Assembly: GCA_025459355.1 (NCBI GenBank)
Contig: JALOQS010000002.1
Location: 1 to 56,506 of the forward strand
DNA length: 56,506 nt
Reading direction: 5' to 3'
From: Pirellula sp.
Lineage (GTDB): Bacteria; Planctomycetota; Planctomycetia; Pirellulales; Pirellulaceae
In this document: one piece after another, positions 36,877-45,739 of the stretch
Layout: each line of letters begins with the position of its first letter
Numbering within the stretch: position 1 is the first letter of the stretch
Program-made: the position numbers and the translations under genes
The notes under the pieces: generated by a model
The model's database searches: none
The model's input: only the letters and a program-made list of their open reading frames with translations
What the model was told of the DNA's origin: nothing

Positions 36877-38187
36877 ATGTTACTCGTTCCGCTTATCGTT
36901 GCTTTACTGGCTCTCGGGATCATCACCGGAACGACATGGTTTTCTGTTAGTGTTATCGCGTTGCTTTTGGTCTTCAAGCTGACCGGTTACTTTTCCAAGA
37001 ATTGGGCCGAGCTCGTCTCCATAGAACGTAGCATTTCGACCAAAGAGATTGAGATTGGCGGGCGTGTTTCGGTAGGATTGCAGATTAAGAACCGTTCCCG
37101 TCAGCCGATTCCTTGGGTGTTGCTCGAAGATAGCATACTCAAGTCGATCATTTATGCTCCCCATAAGTCTTTGGAGCTTGTCGGGAGCAATGTCAAATTA
37201 TACGAGTTGCGTTCCGGTCAATCTGGGTTGTTAGCCTATGATTTAAAAGGGGTGCGGCGCGGTTACTTTAGAATTGGTCCCACATTACTTGAGACGGGGG
37301 ATTTGTTTGGTTTGAATCGGCAGCATCGCGTCGTGTCGGGCTCGGATTATTTGCTCGTGTTGCCCAAAATCATTCCCATTGAGGGCATTGAGTTAACGTC
37401 ACAGCGTCCGTTGGGCGACCTGCGAGTTTCCGATCGATCGATGGAGGATCCGAGCCAGATGGCTGGCGTTAGAGAGTACCGCATGGGAGACCCATTGAAT
37501 CGTATTCATTGGAAAGCGACGGCTAGAACAGGGCAATTGCATACCCGGGTTTTTGAGCCTACGTGTATGCAAGGTGCGATGATGATTTTGGATTTGAATA
37601 GTGAATCCAATCCCGAGAACCATGAGCCGATACGAACGGATCTGGCTGTTACGGCGGCCGCGTCTCTGGCCCATGCGTATTATCTACTCAATCAACCGTG
37701 CGGGCTGATATGCAATGGCATCGATATGGCGGAGCGATATTCCTTTCAAGAGCTCACGGGAGATTACACGGATCGAAATTCACTTCGTAGTACGGTTCAA
37801 AAGGAGTTAAAGAATGACCGTTTGAGGCCCATCGTGGTGGAGCATGGAAACGGCGTAGAGACGTTTACGCAGATCCATAAAACACTTGCGAGAGTCGGTC
37901 GATCTGAGGGATTGACATTTTTCGAGCTAGTACAAGAAGTTCGCAATCGATTGCCGCGCAGTTTGACCGTGATTGCGATTTTACAGACCGTATCAGAGGA
38001 GTCCGCCATGGCTTTGGAGATGCTCAAACGGCAGGGGTATTCCGTAGCGGTGATGTTGAATCATGACAACGATTCAGAAGGAATCGACATGGCCGCACGT
38101 CTCGTTTCTCAGCGACTTACCGTTTATTCCTTGGCGGATGAAAGGTCGGTCCCCTACATTTGCCAAAACCTTCTTGCCATGAGATGA
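36877..38187 (+). CDS. DUF58 membrane protein
   Basis: 436 residues. Two adjacent hydrophobic segments at the N-terminus (residues about 1-36) anchor a large soluble part. GVREYRMGDPLNRIHWKATA, followed by GQLHTRVFEP, is the diagnostic DUF58 block, and a von Willebrand-A-like region with MMILDLNSE follows it. DUF58 proteins usually accompany MoxR ATPases and transglutaminase-like proteins; neither is in this window. It probably belongs to the same transcript as the phosphatase and the dihydrouridine synthase. Confidence 0.88.
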   Translation: MLLVPLIVALLALGIITGTTWFSVSVIALLLVFKLTGYFSKNWAELVSIERSISTKEIEIGGRVSVGLQIKNRSRQPIPWVLLEDSILKSIIYAPHKSLELVGSNVKLYELRSGQSGLLAYDLKGVRRGYFRIGPTLLETGDLFGLNRQHRVVSGSDYLLVLPKIIPIEGIELTSQRPLGDLRVSDRSMEDPSQMAGVREYRMGDPLNRIHWKATARTGQLHTRVFEPTCMQGAMMILDLNSESNPENHEPIRTDLAVTAAASLAHAYYLLNQPCGLICNGIDMAERYSFQELTGDYTDRNSLRSTVQKELKNDRLRPIVVEHGNGVETFTQIHKTLARVGRSEGLTFFELVQEVRNRLPRSLTVIAILQTVSEESAMALEMLKRQGYSVAVMLNHDNDSEGIDMAARLVSQRLTVYSLADERSVPYICQNLLAMR

Positions 38188-38194
38188 TTGCGGA

Positions 38195-39295
38195 ATGAGT
38201 ATTTGCCAACAATCAGACAATTCGCCGATGAGTTCCGTAACAATTCCGACCTTTGCTCCTTTGAAAATTGGTTCAGTGGACGTTGGGTTTCCAGTCGTTC
38301 AGGCCGCGTTAAGTGGGTACAGCGATTGGGCCATGAGAGTCATTGCGAGGCGATTAGGGGCTTCGTATTCTCTTTGCGAAGTCATGTTAGATCAGTTTTT
38401 GGTAGGCTTGAAAGATCGTCAGCGAACACGACATTTTTTGTATAACACACCTGAAGAGCATCCGGTTGCGGGGCAGTTGATGGGGGCGGAGCCCGAACAA
38501 TTTTCTTTGGGGGCTCAAAAACTGGTCGAGGCTGGATTCGCGGTGATCGATATCAACTTTGGATGTCCGGTGAGAAAGGTGCTCGGGCGTTGTCGCGGGG
38601 GATTTCATCTGAGTCAGCCCGATGTTGCTTTGGAGATTGTAAAGCGAACCAGAGATATCGTACCGCCGGAAATTCCCGTAACGATTAAGATGCGGCGAGG
38701 CATCGACGACACCCAGCAGAGCCGGGACCGATTTTTTGAGATTCTCGATGGGGCGTTTGCCTATGGTGTGGCCGCCATCACGGTTCACGGTCGGACCGTA
38801 GAACAACGTTACATAGGGCCGAGCCGATGGGGCTTTCTAAAGGAAGTCAAACAGCATGTGGGCGAACGCGTCATTCTGGGTAGCGGCGATTTATTCAGTG
38901 CGCATGATTGTTTAAAGATGATGCAGGAAACCGGGGTTGATGGAGTAACCGTGGCACGCGGTTGCATTGGCAATCCGTGGATTTTTAGGCAAGCGCGAGC
39001 CATCTATGCCGGCCAGCCGCTTCCTCCACCGCCAACACTGCATGAACAGAGAGAGATCATCCTCGAGCATTTTCGCCTAGCGGAGGAGCTGTATGGGACC
39101 GATCGAGCTGGAGTACCTATGCGAAAATTTGGCATCAAGTACTCGCAGCTTCATCCGAGCGGCGTTGACGTCCGAACCGATTTCGCACGCGTTAAGAACT
39201 TAAGCGAGTGGACAAAAGTGCTTGAGAAGTGGTATCACACTGACGGACCGGGCAGGTACCCGCAATTTGCCGAGTTGGAGACAGAGTGTGAGTAA
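38195..39295 (+). CDS. tRNA-dihydrouridine synthase
   Basis: 366 residues from ATG 38195 (an ATG at 38228 is also possible). It reduces specific uridines in tRNA to dihydrouridine using FMN. The TIM-barrel signs are QAALSGYSDWAMR at the start, the catalytic cysteine C124 in INFGCPVRKV, IKMRRG, the FMN-site ITVHGRT, and the phosphate-binding GSGDLF and GVTVARGCIGNPWIF. It starts 7 bases after DUF58 and overlaps the next small gene by 8 bases. The Dus subgroup (A, B or C) is not assigned; DusB-like is most likely. Confidence 0.9.
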   Translation: MSICQQSDNSPMSSVTIPTFAPLKIGSVDVGFPVVQAALSGYSDWAMRVIARRLGASYSLCEVMLDQFLVGLKDRQRTRHFLYNTPEEHPVAGQLMGAEPEQFSLGAQKLVEAGFAVIDINFGCPVRKVLGRCRGGFHLSQPDVALEIVKRTRDIVPPEIPVTIKMRRGIDDTQQSRDRFFEILDGAFAYGVAAITVHGRTVEQRYIGPSRWGFLKEVKQHVGERVILGSGDLFSAHDCLKMMQETGVDGVTVARGCIGNPWIFRQARAIYAGQPLPPPPTLHEQREIILEHFRLAEELYGTDRAGVPMRKFGIKYSQLHPSGVDVRTDFARVKNLSEWTKVLEKWYHTDGPGRYPQFAELETECE

Positions 39296-39635
39296 GCCAC
39301 ACTGCATTGAGTTATTGCACGTCAAAGCATGGACTCACCAAGAAATCGACCACGGTGTTTGTTGGGTAAGAAGTTTTGGGGCGCCGCCAAATGTTAAGAA
39401 TGCCACTCGAACGAATCTTTGCATCTCCGGAGATTGGCTTCCTAAACAGATAGTGCTGAACGGTTTGTTGGCAATAACGCAGACAGATAAGCGGGGGCAA
39501 ATGCGAATGGAGATTGGTCGGCAATTGGTGGAACGAAACAAGGTTGAGTTGATTTGGGTTTTGGATAAAAGCAGCGAGGCCACCGATAGTGCTTTAGCAT
39601 CGCTGAGCAGCGTACATCTGGAGATTTGGGAATGA
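39288..39635 (+). CDS. Small conserved-looking protein of unknown function
   Basis: 115 residues from a GTG that overlaps the dihydrouridine synthase stop by 8 bases; it also overlaps the next gene in an ATGA. I do not recognise a family. The composition is that of a real protein, with alternating strands and helices (IELLHVKAWTH, then GLLAITQTDKRGQMRMEIG and VELIWVLD). The overlaps on both sides support translation as part of this operon. Confidence 0.6.
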   Translation: MSKPHCIELLHVKAWTHQEIDHGVCWVRSFGAPPNVKNATRTNLCISGDWLPKQIVLNGLLAITQTDKRGQMRMEIGRQLVERNKVELIWVLDKSSEATDSALASLSSVHLEIWE

Positions 39636-40852
39636 ATTGGCAGCGTTTACGGGTTGTTTTGTTGTTTTGCTGTTTGTTGGGCGAATCGACTCTCGCTCAG
39701 TCCGAAAAAGAGTCATCCATTAGAAGCGTTGGAGCGGAGCTGGATCTAGACCCGCTGTTAGCGGCGAGGTTGACCGAGGAGGAATTGAAGCAGGGGTGGA
39801 TACGATTGTTCGACGGCCAGACATTGATGGGGTGGTCACCAACGGAGGGGGCGAATTGGCAGGTCATAAACGGCGCGATAACAGCCACGGAGGGAACCAA
39901 CAGTTTGCTGTGCACTTCTGTCCCATTTGTTGACTATGAGGTGTCTTTAGAATTTCGTGCAGAAGAAAAGACCAACAGTGGATTGTTTTTGAGAACGCCG
40001 TTGGTGCCAACCGATCCAGCTCGTGATTGTTTCGAACTAAATATTGCACCGAATGACAATCCGTTTCCGACAGGTTCGTTGGTGTTCCGTCAAAAAAGAA
40101 ACGAAACGATCCCCCATCCTGCGCCCAATCAGTGGCATGCGCTCAGGGCAGTCGTTCGCGGAACGCATGTAGAGACTTGGCTAAATGGAGACAAGACATG
40201 CGAGTATGAAGACACGACCAATCTGCGAAGTGGATGGATAGGTTTACAATTTCGAGAGGGAAAAATCGAGTTTCGTGAAATCAAAGTTAGACCGTTAGCA
40301 GATGAAGTGCTCGTGGGAAAAATGGATAGCTTCAAACCGGCCGTGAATGTCGTTGCCGATTACGATTCGACTGGTGCGATGACCATTAGTGGCGGTCGTG
40401 GTTATGTGGAGAGTGCTTTCCTATTCGGGGATGGTGTCGTCCAGTTTTCTGCCGAAACGCTAAAAGCCAACGTCAACTCGGGAGTCTTTTTCCGTTGCAT
40501 CCCGGGCGAAGACATGAACGGGTACGAATGCCAATTGCATCATGGGTATACGGAGAGCCGTTTGAAGCCGGTCGATTCCGGGTCTGGGGCGATTTTCCGT
40601 AGGCAGCCGGCCCGCGCAGTACTTTCTGACGAGGGGCTGGTGACTCACATTACCGTTGTGGCTTCAGGGGCCAGGATTTCAACATGGGTTCAAGGGGTGC
40701 AGGTCGTCGAGTTCGAAGACAAAAGAAAGCCTGATCCGAATCCTCGGCGTGGATTACGCGTGGACCCAGGAACATTGATGCTCCAAGGTCATGATCCCGA
40801 ATGCAAAGTGAAGTTTCATTCGATCAAGATCCAAGCCTATCCGGGTGAGTAA
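39632..40852 (+). CDS. Secreted DUF1080 (3-keto-disaccharide hydrolase-like) protein
   Basis: 406 residues; ATG 39632 overlaps the previous stop (ATGA). A signal peptide (1-22, ending STLA) precedes a DUF1080 domain: GWIRLFDGQTLMGWSP, NSGLFLRTP and NQWHALRAVVRGTHVETWLNG (about 50-225). A second, diverged copy follows (about 240-405, SGVFFRCIPGEDMNGYECQL). The fold is concanavalin-like, and the family is linked to carbohydrate degradation in planctomycetes. Confidence 0.88.
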   Translation: MNWQRLRVVLLFCCLLGESTLAQSEKESSIRSVGAELDLDPLLAARLTEEELKQGWIRLFDGQTLMGWSPTEGANWQVINGAITATEGTNSLLCTSVPFVDYEVSLEFRAEEKTNSGLFLRTPLVPTDPARDCFELNIAPNDNPFPTGSLVFRQKRNETIPHPAPNQWHALRAVVRGTHVETWLNGDKTCEYEDTTNLRSGWIGLQFREGKIEFREIKVRPLADEVLVGKMDSFKPAVNVVADYDSTGAMTISGGRGYVESAFLFGDGVVQFSAETLKANVNSGVFFRCIPGEDMNGYECQLHHGYTESRLKPVDSGSGAIFRRQPARAVLSDEGLVTHITVVASGARISTWVQGVQVVEFEDKRKPDPNPRRGLRVDPGTLMLQGHDPECKVKFHSIKIQAYPGE

Positions 40853-40922
40853 AGCTAGATCCAGGCTCGAAATTGCTTGGCTGGAAGCAGATTGGCTTAT
40901 TGTGCTGGGCTTGCAGTAGCTG

Positions 40923-40971
40923 ATTTTGTTCCGGCAGGGAAAGATCTGCTAATTCTAAGGCGGAACAAAAT
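40923..40971. repeat. 11-bp perfect inverted repeat in a gene-free gap
   Basis: ATTTTGTTCCG (40923-40933) and its complement (40961-40971) flank a 27-base loop. It lies in the 458-base gap 40853-41310 between the DUF1080 and adaptor genes, where no gene is supported. It could be a processing hairpin or a weak terminator; there is no T run. Confidence 0.45.
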
Positions 40972-41310
40972 GCTGTTGGTCGGGTTTAACCATGAAAGGG
41001 CCGATTCTGAGTTCTGCGACAGGAAACTCTCAGAGAGCCTTGGCAGTTTGTTTGGTTCCAGACCGATTCCGCATTGTTGGGGGGCTTGTTGGGCTCCGAT
41101 AATGGGACGGAATAAACTGGAGTGGGCAAATGTCATGAGTTTGGTTAGTGTTGTTGATTGGTAAGTAATGGCTTTTTCGTTAAATTCGTCTGTTGATTGA
41201 CGTGCAAAAGCGATACTTAGTTAACATGGTCAGATCTCCGATTGGGCCGACTGACGTCAGACTTATGAAGAACTATCCCACCTATCTCCCACCTACCCGT
41301 TGAGCAATTC

Positions 41311-43116
41311 ATGAAACGCACATCAGTTCGAAATGTCCAAAGTCGTCGATCCGGGAAGATCGGGTTTGTGCTTTTTAGCATGGCAGCGGCGACCGCTCTC
41401 GTTGGAGGGGGCGTTTACTGGTGGATTTCGAGTGGCTCGGGCGAGGGGGCGTCTGGCAAGAGTAAGCCTATTTTGGAACAAGTTTCCCGAGGGCCTTTTG
41501 ACCACATTGTGCTCGAGACTGGGGAAATTGAAAGTAGCAGCAACAACGAGGTTAAGTGCGAAGTCAAAGGTCGCGGAGGTAACGGAACTCCCATCTTGGA
41601 GGTCATCCCTGAGGGCAGCATTGTCAAAAAGGGAGATTTTCTATGTCAGCTGGACTCCTCTGCTCTAGATCAAGAAGCGAAAACGCAGCGTATTGCCGTA
41701 TCGGTTGCCGAATCGACGGTTATCTCGAGCCGAGCTGCGGTTGAGAAAGCGATCATCTCCAAGCAAGAGTACTTGGAAGGGACCTATTTAACAGAGCGTC
41801 AAGTTATTCTGAGCGAGATTTCGGTTGCCCAGCAAAATCTTCGCAAGGCTGAGTTAGCACTTCAGAGTGCGGAACGGCTGGCTGCAAAGGGGACGCTCAA
41901 GCCGTTGCAAATCGAAGCCGAGCAGTTCGCCGTTCAAAACGCCAAGAGCACGCTTGAATCAGCCCGGGGACGACTAAAAGTTCTTGACGAACTTACCAAG
42001 CAAAAGATGTTGGTTCAGCTTGAGAGCGACATCAATACCGCAAAAGCAAAGCTCGAATCAGACGAAACTTCTTCGATGGAAGAACGAGACAAGCTTGCTG
42101 AGATTCAAGGTCAAATTGATGCTTGCAGCATCAAGGCACCTGCAGACGGCCAGGTCGTGTATGCCAACAAGTTTGGAAACCGTGGCGGCGCGGATTTCGT
42201 TGTCGAGCCCGGTGCCTACGTTCGAGAGCAGCAAACGATTTTCTTGCTACCCGATCCAACAAAGATGCAAGTCAAGGCGAAGGTCAATGAGTCCCGGATC
42301 ACTTTGATTCGCGAGGGGATGCCGGTCAAGATTCGGGTTGGCGCGGTGGATAACGATTTGTTTGGCAAGGTTGTCAAAGTTAACAAGTATGCAGAGCCAG
42401 GCAATTGGTTCGGTCCAGCTGTCAAAGAGTATGCAGTGTATGTTCAAATCGTGGATCCTCCGAAGGAAATACGTACGGGTATGACTGCAGAGGTGCGAGT
42501 CTTCGTCGAGCAGATCCCTGATGCGATCCAGGTTCCTATTTTGGCGGTGTACGAAACCAAGCGACATCACTTTGTCCTCGTCCAGGACGGAAGTGAATTT
42601 GAAACACGTCCGATTAAAATTGGTGGTGCAAACGATAAGTTTGTTACAGCTCAGTCGGGAGTAAAGGATGGGGAGAGCGTCGTTCTGAATCCTCGCAATC
42701 ACTTGGATAAAATGCAGATCCCGGACATCGTGGAAGAAGACGATAGCGAAGAATTCGCAAAGATTTCAGCAGACGCCCCGACCAAGGCATCGTTTGCCGC
42801 TAGCGAATCCAAAGGACCACCCCGTTCAGGAGCACGCAGTGGTGGCGCACCCGACGTTGCAGCCATCGTTCAATCCATTATCGAACGGCTTGACAAAGAT
42901 TCCGACGGCAAGATCAGCAAAGCGGAGAGTCAAGACGACACAAACTTCGCAACGCGTTTTGATGACGGCGATCTCAACAAAGATGGATTTGTTGATAAGG
43001 CAGAATTGACCAGCAGCATGCGAAAAATGATGTCCGCGCGAGCTGGTGCAGGTATGGGCGGCGGTCCTGCTGGTGCTGGCGCTGGTGGTCCTCCTGGATC
43101 ACGAGGTAGCAATTAA
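41311..43116 (+). CDS. Periplasmic adaptor (HlyD/MacA-like) with C-terminal EF-hands
   Basis: 601 residues. An N-terminal membrane anchor (about 19-37) precedes a split lipoyl domain (ILEVIPEGSIVKKGDFLCQL and CSIKAPADGQVVYANKFGN) interrupted by a long coiled-coil hairpin (about 115-265). A beta-barrel (MQVKAKVNESRITLIREGM) and a membrane-proximal domain follow, the standard order for MacA-type adaptors. Unusually, residues 528-539 (DKDSDGKISKAE) and 554-565 (DLNKDGFVDKAE) are canonical EF-hand loops, and the tail is Gly/Ala-rich. The ABC ATPase and permease follow directly. It joins the inner-membrane pump to an outer partner. Confidence 0.88.
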   Translation: MKRTSVRNVQSRRSGKIGFVLFSMAAATALVGGGVYWWISSGSGEGASGKSKPILEQVSRGPFDHIVLETGEIESSSNNEVKCEVKGRGGNGTPILEVIPEGSIVKKGDFLCQLDSSALDQEAKTQRIAVSVAESTVISSRAAVEKAIISKQEYLEGTYLTERQVILSEISVAQQNLRKAELALQSAERLAAKGTLKPLQIEAEQFAVQNAKSTLESARGRLKVLDELTKQKMLVQLESDINTAKAKLESDETSSMEERDKLAEIQGQIDACSIKAPADGQVVYANKFGNRGGADFVVEPGAYVREQQTIFLLPDPTKMQVKAKVNESRITLIREGMPVKIRVGAVDNDLFGKVVKVNKYAEPGNWFGPAVKEYAVYVQIVDPPKEIRTGMTAEVRVFVEQIPDAIQVPILAVYETKRHHFVLVQDGSEFETRPIKIGGANDKFVTAQSGVKDGESVVLNPRNHLDKMQIPDIVEEDDSEEFAKISADAPTKASFAASESKGPPRSGARSGGAPDVAAIVQSIIERLDKDSDGKISKAESQDDTNFATRFDDGDLNKDGFVDKAELTSSMRKMMSARAGAGMGGGPAGAGAGGPPGSRGSN

Positions 43117-43118
43117 AC

Positions 43119-43913
43119 GTGTCGCGTCTAGCTGAGGTCAAAGTGTCTGATGCTTCGATGGATACGATGCGGTACGCATGCCGCGTCGTAGAAATGAAAA
43201 AGGAGTACGTGTTAAAAAGCGAGACGGTACGTGCGCTCCGAGGAGTCACGTTCGATGTACCAGAGGGTGACTACGTAGCCATCATGGGCCCGTCTGGATC
43301 AGGCAAAAGTACGTTGCTTAACATGTTGGGTTGCTTGGACAAACCTACCTCCGGTAGTTTGTTCCTGGGCAAAGATGACGTCGCAAAGATGGATGATGAC
43401 CAGCTCGCATCGATTCGTTCGCAGAGAATCGGGTTCGTCTTTCAGGCATACAATTTGATTCAGCAGTTAACAGTGGTTGAGAATATTCAGGTTCCGCTGT
43501 TTTATCAGGGGCGGCCCCTTTCCAAAGAGCAACAGACTAGATCTCTGGATCTGGCCAAGATGGTTGGTTTGGGGCAAAGGCTCGACCACCGTCCCACGCA
43601 GTTGTCCGGGGGGCAGCAGCAGCGTGTTGCCATCGCACGATCTCTCGTCAACGATCCATACTTTATTTTGGCTGACGAACCGACCGGTAACTTGGATTCC
43701 CGAACGACGGAAGAGATTCTTCAATTGTTCGAGAAGCTAAACAATGAGGGTCGTACCATTATCCTGGTCACTCACGAAGACGAAGTTTCCAAGCGAGCCA
43801 AAAGAGTCATACGCCTCAAGGATGGTCTCTTGCAATGGGACAGGCTCAACACTCAAGAGGTACGAGATGCGGCGGCGAAATACGCCATAGAGAATATGCC
43901 GGTGGAAGTATGA
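43119..43913 (+). CDS. ABC transporter ATP-binding protein (MacB/LolD type)
   Basis: 264 residues from a GTG 2 bases after the adaptor stop; internal ATGs at codons 15 and 18 are possible starts. Walker [10 protein letters not shown], signature [14 protein letters not shown], Walker [14 protein letters not shown] and H-loop VTHEDEV are complete. The NLDS form is typical of the MacB/LolD family that powers mechanotransmission exporters. It overlaps the permease start by 4 bases. Confidence 0.92.
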   Translation: MSRLAEVKVSDASMDTMRYACRVVEMKKEYVLKSETVRALRGVTFDVPEGDYVAIMGPSGSGKSTLLNMLGCLDKPTSGSLFLGKDDVAKMDDDQLASIRSQRIGFVFQAYNLIQQLTVVENIQVPLFYQGRPLSKEQQTRSLDLAKMVGLGQRLDHRPTQLSGGQQQRVAIARSLVNDPYFILADEPTGNLDSRTTEEILQLFEKLNNEGRTIILVTHEDEVSKRAKRVIRLKDGLLQWDRLNTQEVRDAAAKYAIENMPVEV

Positions 43914-45235
43914 ACATTTGGTTGGGAACAATTCAGCTTGGTGTAAAGAGCCTTTGGTTGCATCCAATGCGATCCATTCTTACGGTGCTCGGTATCTTTA
44001 TTGGAGTAGCCAGTGTTATTTGGCTGCTCGCGATAAGCAAAGGCATAGGAGATGAAGCGCAGCGACAGATCGAAAGTCTGGGTGCGGACACGATCATGAT
44101 TCGCACCATCAAGCCACCGAGCGAAAAGATGGCCGCCCAAGGTTTGACTCCTTATGGGTTGACTCGCGATGAATACGAGTTTCTCTCAACGAGCATTCCG
44201 ACGGTGAAAAGTGCGATACCGATCCGCGAGCTACGACGTCAGTTTCAGTATCGCGATCGCAAAATGGATGGACGATTGGTTGGTTGCACTCCGGAGTACT
44301 ACGATGTCAACAAGCTCGAGATGGAGCAGGGGCATTTCATCACCGACGCAGAGAACTTTAGCAAAGAAACGCATTGCGTCATATCGTCTAAAGTTGCAGA
44401 GAGGTTGTTTCCAGCTGAGGATCCTATTGGCAAACGGGTTTACATGCCCGAGAACCAAGACTTTTATTTGGTCGTTGGAGTGTTAAAGCCAAAGGGAGCC
44501 ACGGCTGCGGTGGGCGGATCGATGGCCGCGCAGGATTTTACGAACGACATTTACATCCCGATAAGAACGCTACAACAACGAATTGGCGATATGGTGATGA
44601 GTTTTCGTTCCGGATCCCGAGAGGGAGAAGTCATTCAGCTCAACCAGATCACTTTGCGAGTTGCTGACATCAAAGATGTAAAGAGGACGGCCGAGTTGGT
44701 GCAAACCGCTCTTTCGAGTCATGACAAGATGGAGGATATCCAAGTTGTCGTGCCGTTGGAGTTGCTGGAGCAAGCCCGAACGACTCGCGCCATGTTTATG
44801 TTGTTCATGGGAATGATTGCGGCCATTTCGCTACTCGTTGGTGGGATCGGCATCATGAACATCATGCTAGCGACCGTAACGGAGCGAACTCGTGAAATTG
44901 GAATTCGAAGAGCGTTGGGAGCAAAGCGTCGCGACATCATTCGCCAGTTCTTGGTGGAGACCAGCGTTTTGAGTTTGACGGGCGGTTTAACCGGCATTTT
45001 GTTCGGACTTCTTTGTGGTCCTGCGGTCCATGGTGCTCGATTGCTAGCCACACATTGGTTTGGTGATGTCATGGCAGAATTGCCAGAGGTCGTCCGAACG
45101 GTCGAGCCATCGATCGTTCCAGCAAGTATTCCAGGCGCGTTTTTCATCTCACTCGTTGTTGGTATCGTGTTCGGCATTTACCCAGCGACCAGAGCGGCCA
45201 AGATGAATCCTATCGAAGCACTTCGTCACGAATAA
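43910..45235 (+). CDS. MacB-like ABC transporter permease
   Basis: 441 residues from ATG 43910 in an ATGA overlap. TM1 (about 21-43, SILTVLGIFIGVASVIWLLA) precedes a large periplasmic MacB core domain (45-310). The FtsX-like domain follows, with three more TM helices (about 315-340, 365-395 and 400-430), including GGIGIMNIMLATVTERTREIG and RRALGAKRRDI. It acts with the ATPase and the EF-hand adaptor to export or extract a substrate that cannot be named; peptides, lipoproteins and macrolides are typical for this family. Confidence 0.92.
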   Translation: MNIWLGTIQLGVKSLWLHPMRSILTVLGIFIGVASVIWLLAISKGIGDEAQRQIESLGADTIMIRTIKPPSEKMAAQGLTPYGLTRDEYEFLSTSIPTVKSAIPIRELRRQFQYRDRKMDGRLVGCTPEYYDVNKLEMEQGHFITDAENFSKETHCVISSKVAERLFPAEDPIGKRVYMPENQDFYLVVGVLKPKGATAAVGGSMAAQDFTNDIYIPIRTLQQRIGDMVMSFRSGSREGEVIQLNQITLRVADIKDVKRTAELVQTALSSHDKMEDIQVVVPLELLEQARTTRAMFMLFMGMIAAISLLVGGIGIMNIMLATVTERTREIGIRRALGAKRRDIIRQFLVETSVLSLTGGLTGILFGLLCGPAVHGARLLATHWFGDVMAELPEVVRTVEPSIVPASIPGAFFISLVVGIVFGIYPATRAAKMNPIEALRHE

Positions 45236-45249
45236 CTGAGCACAGTCGG

Positions 45250-45534
45250 ATGAAACCAGACGACGAGCTTTGCCTCTGCTTTCACATCACCTGGCGAAAG
45301 GTGATCAATTTCATACGTGTGCACAACGTCAGCAAACCGAGTCAGTTGCATGAGTGTGGGGGAGCGGGCACAGGGTGTGGATGGTGCCGCAAGCAGCTCA
45401 CAAAATTGACTGCGGAAATTCAACAATGTCCGCCTACTTCAGATACGATTGAAGAATGGCTTGCGGATCGTTCCCCGAACAAAGAGCTGTATGCCGAAGG
45501 GCGACAAAAGTACCGAGAGTCACTTCCGCAATAA
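45250..45534 (+). CDS. BFD-like [2Fe-2S] protein
   Basis: 94 residues. C8-x-C10 (LCLCFHIT) and C43-x2-C46 (GTGCGWC) form the four-cysteine pattern of bacterioferritin-associated-ferredoxin-like domains; C36 (HEC) is extra. The remaining C-terminal part is helical and charged. Such small proteins pass electrons or help with iron handling; the partner is not evident. It starts 15 bases after the MacB-like gene and may be read from the same transcript. Confidence 0.8.
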   Translation: MKPDDELCLCFHITWRKVINFIRVHNVSKPSQLHECGGAGTGCGWCRKQLTKLTAEIQQCPPTSDTIEEWLADRSPNKELYAEGRQKYRESLPQ

Positions 45535-45563
45535 ATTGCAAGACGGCCAGTTATAAGAAGCGG

Positions 45564-45627
45564 CCAGCGATACGGGCCTGCCAGCGATACGGGCCTGCCA
45601 GCGATACGGGCCTGCCAGCGATACGGG
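45564..45627. repeat. 17-bp tandem repeat, about 3.8 copies
   Basis: The unit CCAGCGATACGGGCCTG starts at 45564, 45581 and 45598, with a partial copy (13 bases) at 45615. The units are identical. The repeat contains ACGGGCCTG, which is also the left half of the hairpin repeats at 5565 and 5594. It lies between the BFD-like and RadC genes and may vary in copy number. Confidence 0.85.
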
Positions 45628-45739
45628 GCGGCGGACCAAGACTTTTTTGGCGGGCTTTTCGGCAAGTATCGGCTCCCCAACCGGGTTGAAAATTGGCTAT
45701 CATAGGGCGTTTCATTTCTCACCCCTGAGCGCCACAGTC

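Noticed and set aside
40877-41164. 95-codon open frame before the adaptor gene
   Set aside because: It crosses the inverted repeat at 40923-40971 and shows no protein-like features.
45564-45627. Possible CRISPR-like array
   Set aside because: Units are contiguous 17-mers without spacers and there are no cas genes.
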